Below, piece after piece: positions 32,727 to 42,050 of a stretch of DNA of 57,694 bases. Source of the stretch: Salibacterium qingdaonense. Its GTDB lineage: Bacteria; Bacillota; Bacilli; Bacillales; Marinococcaceae. The DNA lies in the NCBI RefSeq assembly GCF_900114715.1, contig NZ_FOTY01000020.1, forward strand, positions 1 to 57,694, in the 5' to 3' direction. A model generated the notes under the pieces. The model searched no databases. It was not told the origin of the DNA and saw nothing but the letters and a program-made list of their open reading frames with translations. Made by a program: the position numbers and the translations under genes. Each line of letters begins with the position of its first letter. Position 1 is the first letter of the stretch.

Positions 32727-34742
32727 TTAATTTTCGCAATGTTGCACCAGCAGCATACTCCCGAGAGCCGGAAGCACCATACGCTCCTGAAAATATTCAC
32801 CTGTTGCTGGTTCCGTCCACGTCCCTGGTGGGAGCGTTATTTCACCGGCTTTTTCTGTATCGTGGTTCATGATAGAAATAAAATTCTCCGACTTTCCTTC
32901 ACGGCGGACCATCTCCACGTTCTTCGGTGTCTCCATTATTGACACACCAGCATCTTCAAACATATCGCGGTACAGCGTGTAAAGGAAATCCGTATTTACT
33001 CCGCATCCAATATAATAAACCTTTCCTTCTCCAACGCTGTTTTTCGTAATGGCTGCCCGCTCATCCACCCATCCGTCCCGGTAAACGGCAAGTGTTTCCG
33101 CTGTATCAGGTACCAAATAATCACACCATACGTGTGCCTCCGCTTTTTCACCTGCTACAGCCCCTTTTACTCCTTCAATAACAGCATAATTGTTCTCACG
33201 GATCGATTCGTATTCGTGTATTTCCGCTCCAACCAGTGCAGCAAGAGACCCCGGAAGTGTCTTTTCCGTCACAATATTATCGGCGTCTTTCACCCCGGTC
33301 CGATACGTAAATACAACCGTTCCGCCGGAGCGGACGTAATACTCGAGCTTCTCCTGAAAACCAGGCTTTGTCAAAAAGTAGAGCGGAACAATGATCAGGC
33401 GGTACCTGGAGATATCTGCATCCTCCCGGATCATGTCCACCGGTACGTTCCACGCGAAAGCCGGCTCATAAAACCGCAGTGCTTCCTGCGCATAATCAAA
33501 CTGATCGGACTGAGGCTGAATCTTCCATGCCCATTCGTTTTCCGGATCATGGTAAAAGCCGATGTCAGCCGTTACCTCCGCTGTTATCCAGCGGTCTCCG
33601 ACTGTTTCGAGAGACTGTATCACTTCTTTTGTTTCATCAAACTTTCGGCGCGGAACACCGTCATGGTCCAAAATCCCGTGACAAAACTGCTCCGTCCCAA
33701 ACCGTGCTGCACGCCAGCGAAAATAAACAATCGCCTCTGCTCCCCGGGAAATCGCCTGGTACGTCCACAGCTTCAAATGCCCGGGGCGCGGGAGGTAGCC
33801 GATTTGACTCCAGCCCTGGGCACCGGACAGCTCTTCCATAACCCAGTAGCCGGTTTCCTGCTTTGTACCTCGGCACAAATCGAGCTGGCGGGCTGTTGCG
33901 GCCGGAGGTATCGGCTCCGCCAGCCCTCCCCAGACCGGATAGTTATCAAATGAAATGAAGTCCAGGTTCTCCGCCATTTTTTTCTGATCCAGGGCCAGGC
34001 CGGAATAGACAAAATTATGTGTAATAAACTGAGAATCAGGAATCCAGGTACGAAGCGCATCCACCTGCAATTGGTTGTAGATGTCGTAAGCATCCGCACA
34101 GAACCGATCAAAATCCAGCAGCAGGCTTGGATTGTGTTCCTGATAGACCGGAAGAGGAACAGGGATCTGCTCCCAGCTCGTGTACACCTGGCTCCAGAAT
34201 ACCGTTCCCCATCGTTTATTGACGTTTTCCAACGTGCCGTACTTTCTTTCAAGCCACTGCCGAAATGCACGCGCGTCTTCCTCACCGTAACTTCTATCGG
34301 AAGCTTCATGACCGTATTCATTATCCACCTGCCAGCCTATAAGCGCGGGATGATGACGGAAATGCCGGCCCATCGCTTCTACGATCTGACGGGTCTTCCC
34401 TTGATAGGTTCGGCTGTTCACCGTGTAATGACGTCTAGCTCCAATGGAAACGGTTCTCCCGTTTTTATCGACCGGCTGTATTTCCGGATAGGCTTCAACC
34501 ATCCACGGCGGCGGAGTTGCGGTCGGTGTGCCCAGTACGACAGCCATACCGGCTCTATCAAAACGATCCATTACATCGTCAAAGAGGCTGAAATCATAGC
34601 ACCCTTCTTCCGTCTCCATCAGAGACCAGCCGAATTCTGCCATCCGGACGACATTGATCCCCAGTGTCTTCATTAACTGTATATCTTTATCCCATTGCGT
34701 CCTTGGCCACTGCTCTGGATAGTAATCGACTCCTATATACAC
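32727..34742 (-). CDS. Beta-galactosidase, GH42
   Basis: About 671 residues. TIM barrel with GVDYYPEQW at the start, acid/base Glu in QVDNEYGHE and nucleophile Glu in VMEELSGAQGW, then trimerisation and C-terminal domains. Intracellular. The frame opens with GTG at 34763, overlapping the LacI stop, but CAGGGGG lies six bases before another GTG at 34742, giving the usual short GH42 N-terminus; I chose 34742. Sixth gene of the operon; acts on beta-galactosides or galactan oligomers. Confidence 0.9.
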   Translation of the reverse strand: MYIGVDYYPEQWPRTQWDKDIQLMKTLGINVVRMAEFGWSLMETEEGCYDFSLFDDVMDRFDRAGMAVVLGTPTATPPPWMVEAYPEIQPVDKNGRTVSIGARRHYTVNSRTYQGKTRQIVEAMGRHFRHHPALIGWQVDNEYGHEASDRSYGEEDARAFRQWLERKYGTLENVNKRWGTVFWSQVYTSWEQIPVPLPVYQEHNPSLLLDFDRFCADAYDIYNQLQVDALRTWIPDSQFITHNFVYSGLALDQKKMAENLDFISFDNYPVWGGLAEPIPPAATARQLDLCRGTKQETGYWVMEELSGAQGWSQIGYLPRPGHLKLWTYQAISRGAEAIVYFRWRAARFGTEQFCHGILDHDGVPRRKFDETKEVIQSLETVGDRWITAEVTADIGFYHDPENEWAWKIQPQSDQFDYAQEALRFYEPAFAWNVPVDMIREDADISRYRLIIVPLYFLTKPGFQEKLEYYVRSGGTVVFTYRTGVKDADNIVTEKTLPGSLAALVGAEIHEYESIRENNYAVIEGVKGAVAGEKAEAHVWCDYLVPDTAETLAVYRDGWVDERAAITKNSVGEGKVYYIGCGVNTDFLYTLYRDMFEDAGVSIMETPKNVEMVRREGKSENFISIMNHDTEKAGEITLPPGTWTEPATGEYFQERMVLPALGSMLLVQHCEN

Positions 34743-34759
34743 ATTCAACCCCCTGTTTT

Positions 34760-35743
34760 TCACGATTGCCGGAGCATCAATTCACTACTCAAATAAACTT
34801 TTTTCGGAACCTTCCGCTCTTCCTGAATCCGTTCCAGTACAAGATCAACTGCCGTTTCCCCCATGAGCTCCGTATAAATTTTAACGGAGCTGAGAGGTGG
34901 AAAGAGATATTTGGAAACCGTGATATCATTGATTCCGATCAGGCTGACGTCATCAGGAACGTTTAAACCTGATTCATGCAGAGCACGCAGACAACCGACA
35001 GCCATCGGATCATTTGCTACATAAAAGGCTCCCGGGAGTTCTTCTCCCAGCGTGTGTATCGCCTTTTTCATCTGTTCGTACCCGGAGTCTACGGAAAAAT
35101 CGGCGACAAAAATGAACTTTTCCTGGAGCAGACCAAGTTCAGCCATATAAGATCTGTAATACCGCTCCCTTAAATCTGTCATCGGTTCCGTCGTATCTTT
35201 GAATGTTTCATAGCCTCCGATAAACCCAATTTCTCTATATCCCTGTTCCACGTAGTGATCAATAATCATCTTAGAAATACGTTCGAAATCCACCAACACG
35301 GCGTCGGATGCTGTTTCATCGGGATTTGAATCGACAAACACTATTTTTTTCTCCAGCTTTTTCAAGGCTTGAACCTGATCCTGATTAAAATGGCCGACCG
35401 CAATAATCCCTTCCACGTCGGCTTCAATCTGCTCCAATTCGCCTTCTCCGTATTTCACCAATTTCACATTCGACATGTCGGCTCTTTTTTCAATCCCAAA
35501 GCGGATAGCCATATAATAGATATCATCGAGTTCTTCCCGATCATCCACCCAATGCAGAAACGCAATGGTACGAACCTCTGTCTTCTTTCCACGTACTTTT
35601 TGATAGGACAGTTCTTCTGCGGTTTCAAATATCCGTTTCTTCGTCGTATCTGCCACTGATAGGGCTTTATCATAGTTCAGTACTCTTGATACGGTGGATG
35701 GTGATACTCCTGCCCGGTCTGCTATTTCCTTGATCGTGGCCAT
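34760..35743 (-). CDS. LacI-family transcriptional regulator of the galactoside operon
   Basis: A 327-residue repressor: helix-turn-helix TIKEIADRAGVSPSTVSRVL with the hinge at residues ~45-60, then a periplasmic-binding-like sugar domain (FHVANDPMAVG-type FYVANDPMAVGCLRALHES). AAAGGAG precedes the ATG. It is embedded between the GH35 and GH42 genes rather than divergent, so it is transcribed with its targets. Its operator could not be picked out with confidence at the operon promoter. Confidence 0.9.
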   Translation of the reverse strand: MATIKEIADRAGVSPSTVSRVLNYDKALSVADTTKKRIFETAEELSYQKVRGKKTEVRTIAFLHWVDDREELDDIYYMAIRFGIEKRADMSNVKLVKYGEGELEQIEADVEGIIAVGHFNQDQVQALKKLEKKIVFVDSNPDETASDAVLVDFERISKMIIDHYVEQGYREIGFIGGYETFKDTTEPMTDLRERYYRSYMAELGLLQEKFIFVADFSVDSGYEQMKKAIHTLGEELPGAFYVANDPMAVGCLRALHESGLNVPDDVSLIGINDITVSKYLFPPLSSVKIYTELMGETAVDLVLERIQEERKVPKKVYLSSELMLRQS

Positions 35744-35769
35744 GTTTTCTCCTTTCCATGCAGCAGCAT

Positions 35770-37494
35770 TTACCCGAGATCCGGCTCAGGGACGAGGGAC
35801 AGCGATGGTGTAGAGTGTCCCTCCAATTCGAGGACCTGTATTTTGTTCTCTCCTTCCTGCAGCAACGGCGCAGGAAGATACAAGGTTTTTTGAGGACCTA
35901 TTTCCCAGTAACGCCCCAGGTTGAATCCATTAATCAGGACATTTCCCTTTTTCCATCCGTCTAACTGGACAAAGGTGTCCGCCGGGGTCTCCACGGAAAA
36001 GCTCCCTTCAAAAAATTTAGGGAACCGTTCATCTGTCTGATGGTGAAAGTCCAGCACGGGTTCTTCCAGCTCAATGGAGTACATTTCCCAGTCAAACGTA
36101 TACCTGTTTCCAATCCACACGTTTTGAATAAGCCCTTTTCTCTCGGATAAATACTTTCCATAGTTGACTCTTCCCATATTCTCTATAAAGATTTCGAAGG
36201 TGTTGCTCTCCTCTGGAAAAAAGAGATCCACCACTTTTTTTGTATCGTTTCGGTAGTACGTATATTGATACACTCCGTTAATGTAGAGAAAGGCGCGGTC
36301 CTGCATCGCATCCAGCTCTACAGAAAACATCCCTTTCCCTTCAAACGTCGTGCGGTAAAGAACAAATCCGTAGGACTGATCCAATTCTTCCATCGTTAAT
36401 GGAGTGACGTTCTTTCTCCTGGCGGAAACGGTAGAAAGGGTGTCAAACAGACTCACGGATTGGGACAGTTCGACCTTACGCTCCGAAAGCCGAGCAGGTT
36501 TTTCTTCGGGAATCATTTCGACGTCCTGTCCTTCTTCCGCCAGGATACGCTGTACCGTCCTGAACTTTTCCGTAATCTCTCCGGACTCGGTCAGCAGCGC
36601 ATCATAATCATAGCTCGTAATCGTCGGTTCATACGTGTCATAGTGATTGGCTCCGTTGTAAAACTGAAAATTGGTCCCGCCGTGAAACATGTAAACATTC
36701 ATGGACGCGCCCATGTTCAGCATCCGTTTCAATACGTCGCCGGTGCTTGCCGCGTCGCGGGTATGGTGAGGATGCCCCCACGCGTCAAACCAGCCGATCC
36801 AGTATTCCATACACATGCGGGGCTCTCCGGGTTTCCACTTTTCCAGTTCCTGAAACGCTTCTTCCGGCCGGGAGCCGAAGTTTAACGTCGTCCACTCGTC
36901 ACGAAGGGAACCCGGTTTGCTCATATCCGGACCGTCTGACGTAAACAGCAGCTCCCGTATGCCATGCTCATGATACATGCGGCGGATGGCTTCCAAATAT
37001 GTTTTATCATCCCCGTATGCCCCGTACTCATTTTCTATCTGAAACGCGATCACCGGGCCACCTTCGGAGTACTGATATGTCTTGAGTACCGGAAGCAGAT
37101 GATCGTAATACTCCTTCAAATGGGCTAAAAACACCGGATCCGAGCAGCGGAAACGCAGATCAGGATCTTTCAGGAGCCATGCGGGAAGACCGCCCATCTC
37201 CCATTCTGCGCATATATAAGGCGAGGGACGTAAAATCACATACAGTCCCATCTCCTCCGCCAGCTGGATGAATCTTTCTACGTTGTGCATTCCTTCCAAG
37301 ATGAACCTTCCTTTTTTCGGTTCATGAAAGTTCCACGGAATGTACGTTTCCACCGTATTGAATCCACCTGCTTTCAACTTTTCCAGGCGGTCCCGCCAAT
37401 ACCCCTCGACGATGCGGAAGTAATGAATGCTTCCGGAAATGATGCGCAGCGGTTTCCCGTCCAAGTACAAACTTCCTTCTTTTGTTTCAAGCAT
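35770..37494 (-). CDS. Beta-galactosidase, GH35
   Basis: A 574-residue enzyme. The TIM barrel begins GSIHYFRIVEGYWRDRLEKL; acid/base Glu is in QIENEYGAYGDD and the nucleophile in MCMEYWIGWFDAWGH. C-terminal jelly-roll domains end with VLINGFNLGRYWEIGPQKTL. No signal peptide. It probably cleaves terminal beta-galactose from imported oligosaccharides, with specificity different from the GH42 enzyme. It follows the MsmG-like permease by 16 bases. Confidence 0.93.
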   Translation of the reverse strand: MLETKEGSLYLDGKPLRIISGSIHYFRIVEGYWRDRLEKLKAGGFNTVETYIPWNFHEPKKGRFILEGMHNVERFIQLAEEMGLYVILRPSPYICAEWEMGGLPAWLLKDPDLRFRCSDPVFLAHLKEYYDHLLPVLKTYQYSEGGPVIAFQIENEYGAYGDDKTYLEAIRRMYHEHGIRELLFTSDGPDMSKPGSLRDEWTTLNFGSRPEEAFQELEKWKPGEPRMCMEYWIGWFDAWGHPHHTRDAASTGDVLKRMLNMGASMNVYMFHGGTNFQFYNGANHYDTYEPTITSYDYDALLTESGEITEKFRTVQRILAEEGQDVEMIPEEKPARLSERKVELSQSVSLFDTLSTVSARRKNVTPLTMEELDQSYGFVLYRTTFEGKGMFSVELDAMQDRAFLYINGVYQYTYYRNDTKKVVDLFFPEESNTFEIFIENMGRVNYGKYLSERKGLIQNVWIGNRYTFDWEMYSIELEEPVLDFHHQTDERFPKFFEGSFSVETPADTFVQLDGWKKGNVLINGFNLGRYWEIGPQKTLYLPAPLLQEGENKIQVLELEGHSTPSLSLVPEPDLG

Positions 37495-37510
37495 TGGTCG
37501 AACATCCTTC

Positions 37511-38344
37511 CTACTTCACAGCACTTCCCAGCATGCCGGAAATAAAATGCTTCTGCAGTATAAGAAATACAATAATTATTGGTACGGTTGCTAAAGAGAT
37601 TCCCATCATCATCTGGCCGTAGTCTGTGTAGGACACCCCATTCAACGTTGACAGCGCTACCGGGAAGGTGTACATTTCTTCCGTACGTATCGCGACAAGC
37701 GGCCACATAAAGTTATTCCACTGGTACATAAACAAAAAGATGGACGTTGCCGCAAGAGCCGGTTTCATGGATGGGAGCACTATTTTTGTGAAGATTTTAA
37801 ACTCGTGGGCTCCATCCAACCGTGCGGATTCCAGCAGCGAATCCGGAAAGGCAAGAAAGTTCTGCCGCATGAGAAAGATCGCGAACGGATAGCACAACTG
37901 CGGCGCGATCAGCGCGAAATACGTATCCAACAGCCCGTAAGCAGACATCATTTGGAACAACGGGATGATCGTCGCCTGATACGGAATCATCATAGAGAGA
38001 ATCATGATAATAAAAATCGTGTTCCGCCCTTTGAACTTAAATTTTGCAAAAGCATATGCCGCCGCTGTACTCACAATAAGGGCAATCACTACGTACATAC
38101 CTGCGACAAAGAGGGAATTGAACATGACCCGCCAGATCCCCACCGTGTCATTCAGATTCACGAGATTCTCCATGAACTGATTACCGAACGTAAGCGTAGG
38201 CGGACTTGAGATCATTTTATCCGAAGGATTCGTCGAACCGACAAGCATCCAGTAAAACGGAAAAACGGAAATGATCAGAAATATGGTTAACAATGTATAC
38301 ATACCCAGTTTTCCTAGAAATCGCTTCGTAGTCGACTGTCTCAT
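37511..38344 (-). CDS. Sugar ABC transporter permease (MalG/MsmG type)
   Basis: A 277-residue inner-membrane permease with six helices; the EAA loop that docks the ATPase is SARLDGAHEFKIFTKIVLPS. It begins four bases inside the end of the upstream permease gene (ATGA), so the two are coupled. It forms the channel for sugars delivered by the binding lipoprotein. No ATPase gene occurs in the operon. Confidence 0.94.
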   Translation of the reverse strand: MRQSTTKRFLGKLGMYTLLTIFLIISVFPFYWMLVGSTNPSDKMISSPPTLTFGNQFMENLVNLNDTVGIWRVMFNSLFVAGMYVVIALIVSTAAAYAFAKFKFKGRNTIFIIMILSMMIPYQATIIPLFQMMSAYGLLDTYFALIAPQLCYPFAIFLMRQNFLAFPDSLLESARLDGAHEFKIFTKIVLPSMKPALAATSIFLFMYQWNNFMWPLVAIRTEEMYTFPVALSTLNGVSYTDYGQMMMGISLATVPIIIVFLILQKHFISGMLGSAVK

Positions 38345-39192
38345 GATTTATCCCCCGTGAATTTAAATTGGCCATAGGAAAGGATAGCCACTAAAACAAC
38401 TACGACATAGGCAACAGCACTTCCATAGCTGAAATCAAAGTATTCGAAGCCGTTTTCGTAAATATAGAGGCCAAGGGTCATGGTGGAATTCCCCGGTCCG
38501 CCGCCTGTCAGGTTAAACGGTTCATCAAAAAGCTGCAGCGTTCCGATCGTGGAGAGAATCCCCGCAAACAGAATGATAGGCTTCAAACTTGGAACAGTGA
38601 TAGAAAAGAACTGCCGGATTTTTCCCGCTCCATCAATGGAAGCAGCCTCATACATCTCTTCAGGAATATTCTGCAGACCGGCCAGGAAAATAATCATGTT
38701 GTACCCGACCCACCGCCATGTCATAGCCATGACAATCGAAAGTTTTGCCCAGACGGAATCAGACAGCCACGGAATGCCGTCCATACCGATATAACCGAGC
38801 AGTTCATTAAACAGCCCGTTATCCTGCATCATAATAGAAAACAAAAGCGAATACGCCACGAGAGACGTAACGGCCGGGAGAAAAAAAGAAACCCGGAAAA
38901 GTGCCTTTAACCTCAGCAATTGACTATTCAGTACACTTGCAAGAATCATCGCAAGCATCAGCATAAGCGGAACCTGCAAAATGAATATAATGAAGGTATT
39001 GGATAATGCGGTCCAAAAAATACTGTCATTTAAAAGACGGGTATAATTGGACAGCCCCGCAAACGTATAGACCCCATCTTCTTTCTGGTGAAAACTTAAG
39101 TAGAGAGAGGCAATAATCGGATAAGCCGTAAAGATCAAAAATAGTATCACTGCAGGTGCGATAAAAAAATAGGGAGCTTTTGTCTGTTTCAT
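38341..39192 (-). CDS. Sugar ABC transporter permease (MalF/MsmF type)
   Basis: A 283-residue permease with six helices; the EAA loop is AASIDGAGKIRQFFSITVPS. Partner of the MalG-type permease. It lies after the binding-protein gene with an 80-base gap that holds a hairpin, typical of operons in which the binding protein is made in excess. Confidence 0.94.
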   Translation of the reverse strand: MKQTKAPYFFIAPAVILFLIFTAYPIIASLYLSFHQKEDGVYTFAGLSNYTRLLNDSIFWTALSNTFIIFILQVPLMLMLAMILASVLNSQLLRLKALFRVSFFLPAVTSLVAYSLLFSIMMQDNGLFNELLGYIGMDGIPWLSDSVWAKLSIVMAMTWRWVGYNMIIFLAGLQNIPEEMYEAASIDGAGKIRQFFSITVPSLKPIILFAGILSTIGTLQLFDEPFNLTGGGPGNSTMTLGLYIYENGFEYFDFSYGSAVAYVVVVLVAILSYGQFKFTGDKS

Positions 39193-39231
39193 TGTTCACC
39201 CAGCCTTCTTCGCAGATTGCGGAACAGGAAA

Positions 39232-39263
39232 GAATAAAGGGCAGGAAAGTGCGCCCTTTATTC
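39232..39263 (-). terminator. Intra-operon hairpin after the binding-protein gene
   Basis: Perfect 11-base stem GAATAAAGGGC / GCCCTTTATTC with a 10-base loop, followed on the minus strand by TTTCCTG. A weak tail fits partial termination or 3'-end protection of the upstream message. Confidence 0.75.
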
Positions 39264-39272
39264 TCTTACCTT

Positions 39273-40562
39273 TTAATTGTTAATCCGGTTCGAAAGACGT
39301 TCTGCTGCACTCTCAAGTGCTTCCTGCACATCATTTCCTTCTGCAACTTCGGACTGCGCTGTTTCCGCTTCATCACGGGCTACACTATAATCACCAGTAT
39401 AGTTGGCCGGCGGAATCTCATCCATCATGCCGGCAAACATATCCCAAATCTGCTGATCGCCGAAATAAGCAACCGGCTCGGTGAACGCCTCTTCATCGTA
39501 TATCGTATTCAGAGATGGAAACAGACCGCCTTCCATCGCTGTCAGCTGTACGTCTTCAGAGGTGGAAAAGAACTCCATGAATTCATACGCCAGATCCGGG
39601 TTCTCTGTATCGGCATTGATCATAAAGTTGCTTCCTCCAAGGTTCGCGGCTCTGTTTCCGCCTTCTTCAAATGCAGGCAGCGGGAACACGCCCCATTTTC
39701 CTTCAAGATCCGGTGCCTGTTCTATCAACGAACCAGTGAGCCATGCTCCACTCGGCGCCGTAGCAACTGTCCCATCAGCCAGACCGGCGAGCCAGGCATC
39801 CCAGCCGACTAAATTCTCATTCAACCCTTCTTCATCCAGCGTCTGAACGACTTCCATCGCCCGAACGGATTCGTCGGAAGTTAAATGGATGTTATCTTCC
39901 TCATCAAAATAGAACGTTCCCTGCTGATTCAGCATCATCCGGTAAACACCGTCATCGTTGTTTATATCGATCCCTGTCATCGCTACATCAAGTTCATCAC
40001 GCAGAACGTGTCCCGCTTCAATAAAATCATCCCACGTTTCGATCTCTTCGGCATCAATGCCTGCCTCTTCAAACAAATCCGTCCGGTAGAAAACCCCGCC
40101 CGGACCCGCATCAAAAGGCATGCCGTAAGTGCTTCCATCTAAAGTGAGCAGCTCGTTCTTAAATTCAGGAAACTTATCACCATGCTCTTCCTGAAAACCA
40201 TACTCATCTAAAGCAAGAAAAGCATCTGAAAAATTATTCAAATATCCCTGCACGCGGTCGTCTTCAATCAGCATAATATCCGGAAGCCCTTCCCCCTGGG
40301 CCTGAAGCCCTGTGGTGATTTGTTCGTAAACATCAGGAGTACCCTGCTCCCTGATATCCAGTTCAAATCCCGGATTCTCTTCGGCGAACCGCTCCGCCGC
40401 TTCTTCCATAACCGGAATATTAATATTCCATGCCCAGGCCGTCAGCGTCTTCGTAGAATCGCCGCCGTCATTCCCTTCTGAACTCGAATCTTCTCCGCCA
40501 CTCCCACTGCAGGCCGCCAGCACAACCGCCGACGACGATAAAGCCAGTAATAGTCTTTTCAA
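39273..40562 (-). CDS. Extracellular sugar-binding lipoprotein of the ABC importer
   Basis: A 429-residue family 1 solute-binding protein. Signal MKRLLLALSSSAVVLAAC with lipobox LAAC, acidic linker, then the two-lobed domain (TLTAWAWNINIPVMEEAAER; MPFDAGPGGVFYRTDLFEEA). It captures oligosaccharides outside the membrane. First gene of the galactoside operon; GGGGGAGGA lies before the start. Confidence 0.93.
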   Translation of the reverse strand: MKRLLLALSSSAVVLAACSGSGGEDSSSEGNDGGDSTKTLTAWAWNINIPVMEEAAERFAEENPGFELDIREQGTPDVYEQITTGLQAQGEGLPDIMLIEDDRVQGYLNNFSDAFLALDEYGFQEEHGDKFPEFKNELLTLDGSTYGMPFDAGPGGVFYRTDLFEEAGIDAEEIETWDDFIEAGHVLRDELDVAMTGIDINNDDGVYRMMLNQQGTFYFDEEDNIHLTSDESVRAMEVVQTLDEEGLNENLVGWDAWLAGLADGTVATAPSGAWLTGSLIEQAPDLEGKWGVFPLPAFEEGGNRAANLGGSNFMINADTENPDLAYEFMEFFSTSEDVQLTAMEGGLFPSLNTIYDEEAFTEPVAYFGDQQIWDMFAGMMDEIPPANYTGDYSVARDEAETAQSEVAEGNDVQEALESAAERLSNRINN

Positions 40563-40592
40563 AATAAATCCTCCCCCTCAATAATGCAATAA

Positions 40593-40606
40593 TGAAAGCC
40601 TTTTCA
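40593..40606. promoter_or_regulatory. cre-like site (CcpA) in the galactoside operon leader
   Basis: TGAAAGCCTTTTCA matches the Bacillus cre consensus TGWAANCGNTNWCA except for the central G. It lies just downstream of the predicted transcription start, where CcpA acts as a roadblock. Confidence 0.6.
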
Positions 40607-40612
40607 ATTATT

Positions 40613-40641
40613 ATAGTAAACACGTTGCGTAAATATGTCAA
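40613..40641 (-). promoter_or_regulatory. Galactoside operon promoter
   Basis: On the minus strand: TTGACA (40636-40641), 17-base spacer, TACTAT (40613-40618), about 50 bases before the start of the binding-protein gene. Confidence 0.75.
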
Positions 40642-40803
40642 TAAAATTTAGTAAATGTTTTATTGTGTTTTTACCCTGTTTATCCCGAAATGCTTGAACA
40701 AACAAAAAAAGGAATGGAATCACGACGATAATGACCGTATGTTAAAATAGTACATTCAAACAATGACAGCTTATACGCTAAAACAACTCAGGAGTGAAAG
40801 AAC

Positions 40804-41970
40804 ATGGACAAAAAAGATATAGCCGGGATACGCCGGCAGTTTAAGATGGATAATGATTTACTGAAGATCTCTGACATCTTCAATGTATATATCATGAAGG
40901 AAACGACGGAAATATATCACCAACAGAGTCAGCCGTTTGAAATGCTTACCGAGGAGCAGCAGGAGCTTTTCATGGACAATTTCAGGAAAGTGCTGACAGG
41001 CCAGCTGGATGAAAAATTATTTGAATTAAAATTTAAGCGTGACGCAGAAAACTCCAGCCAGCTCATTCTACATAAAGGCCTTTTAAGCAGTGACACGGAA
41101 GACTGGAAAGAACAAATGCTGCATATGACGCAGAAAATGATAGAAGATCATCCGTCTGAAAAAGATATTGTCATCACCTTCATTCGTGCGGAATACTTAA
41201 AGCCAACAAAACAACGAAATGATGAAACGGAAGAAAGTGACCGCGACGCGGTTTACTCCAATCCCTTTATTCTCTGCAGCATGAATAAAACGGAAGACCC
41301 GAAAAAAGAAATGCAGTTCGATTACATTGAGAAGGAGTTCAAGTACAAAATCGAAACAGATCCCGTCATTGACCTGAAACATCCAATATCCGGATTTCTT
41401 TTCCCGTCCATTACGGATGGTGCTTCTGATGTGAACCACGTTCTCTACACCGCGGGAAAAGCAAATGAGCCGGACTATCGATTCATCGAAGAGGTGTTGA
41501 ACGGAGAGGAAATCAAGACGGCCAAAGAGGATAAAGCGGTGTTCGAGGAAGTCATCAAAGACGTTGTGGGCGGCCAGGTTACCCCCGCCACCCTCGCAAA
41601 TGTGTATGGAGAAATTAACCGCGTCGTCGAAGAAAATGAAGAAGATACGCCGCCAACGCTCGATTACAAAGACGTCGGCAATGTGCTGAAACAGAGCGGG
41701 GAACAAGTGGATCCAGAAAACGTGAAAACAGCGTTCCAGCGGGCCGTCGATAATGATACCCATGAACTGAAAGCAAGCAGTATCGTCCCCAAATACAACT
41801 CTAAATCCATCAAAATCAACACCAAAATCGCCAACATCTCCATCAGCCCGCAGGACCTTGAGTACGTGAGGCAGGTCAACTATCAGGGGAAACGCTGTAT
41901 AATGATTGAAGTCGATGAGGATGCAGAAGTGGACGGTTTTAAAATGCTCCCGGAAGCTTTTAATGAATAA
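40804..41970 (+). CDS. DUF4317 protein
   Basis: A 388-residue soluble protein matching DUF4317: MDKKDIAGIRRQFKMDNDLL at the start, ITFIRAEYLKPTKQRNDETE and FLFPSITDGASDVNHVLYTA in the middle. The family is widespread in Firmicutes; no function known. Acidic overall. GGAGTG precedes the ATG. It stands alone between the divergent galactoside operon and an EamA transporter. Confidence 0.85.
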   Translation: MDKKDIAGIRRQFKMDNDLLKISDIFNVYIMKETTEIYHQQSQPFEMLTEEQQELFMDNFRKVLTGQLDEKLFELKFKRDAENSSQLILHKGLLSSDTEDWKEQMLHMTQKMIEDHPSEKDIVITFIRAEYLKPTKQRNDETEESDRDAVYSNPFILCSMNKTEDPKKEMQFDYIEKEFKYKIETDPVIDLKHPISGFLFPSITDGASDVNHVLYTAGKANEPDYRFIEEVLNGEEIKTAKEDKAVFEEVIKDVVGGQVTPATLANVYGEINRVVEENEEDTPPTLDYKDVGNVLKQSGEQVDPENVKTAFQRAVDNDTHELKASSIVPKYNSKSIKINTKIANISISPQDLEYVRQVNYQGKRCIMIEVDEDAEVDGFKMLPEAFNE

Positions 41971-42050
41971 ATTGCCTCTATGTTTTTCTCCGGCTAATCT
42001 ATTTTGATTACAATAGAGACGGATGAATGAATAAGGAAAGGAAGACATCG

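Noticed and set aside
40607-40640. LacI operator at the galactoside promoter
   Set aside because: The GTAAAC and GCGTAAA elements are a direct rather than inverted repeat; no convincing dyad for the operon's LacI protein.
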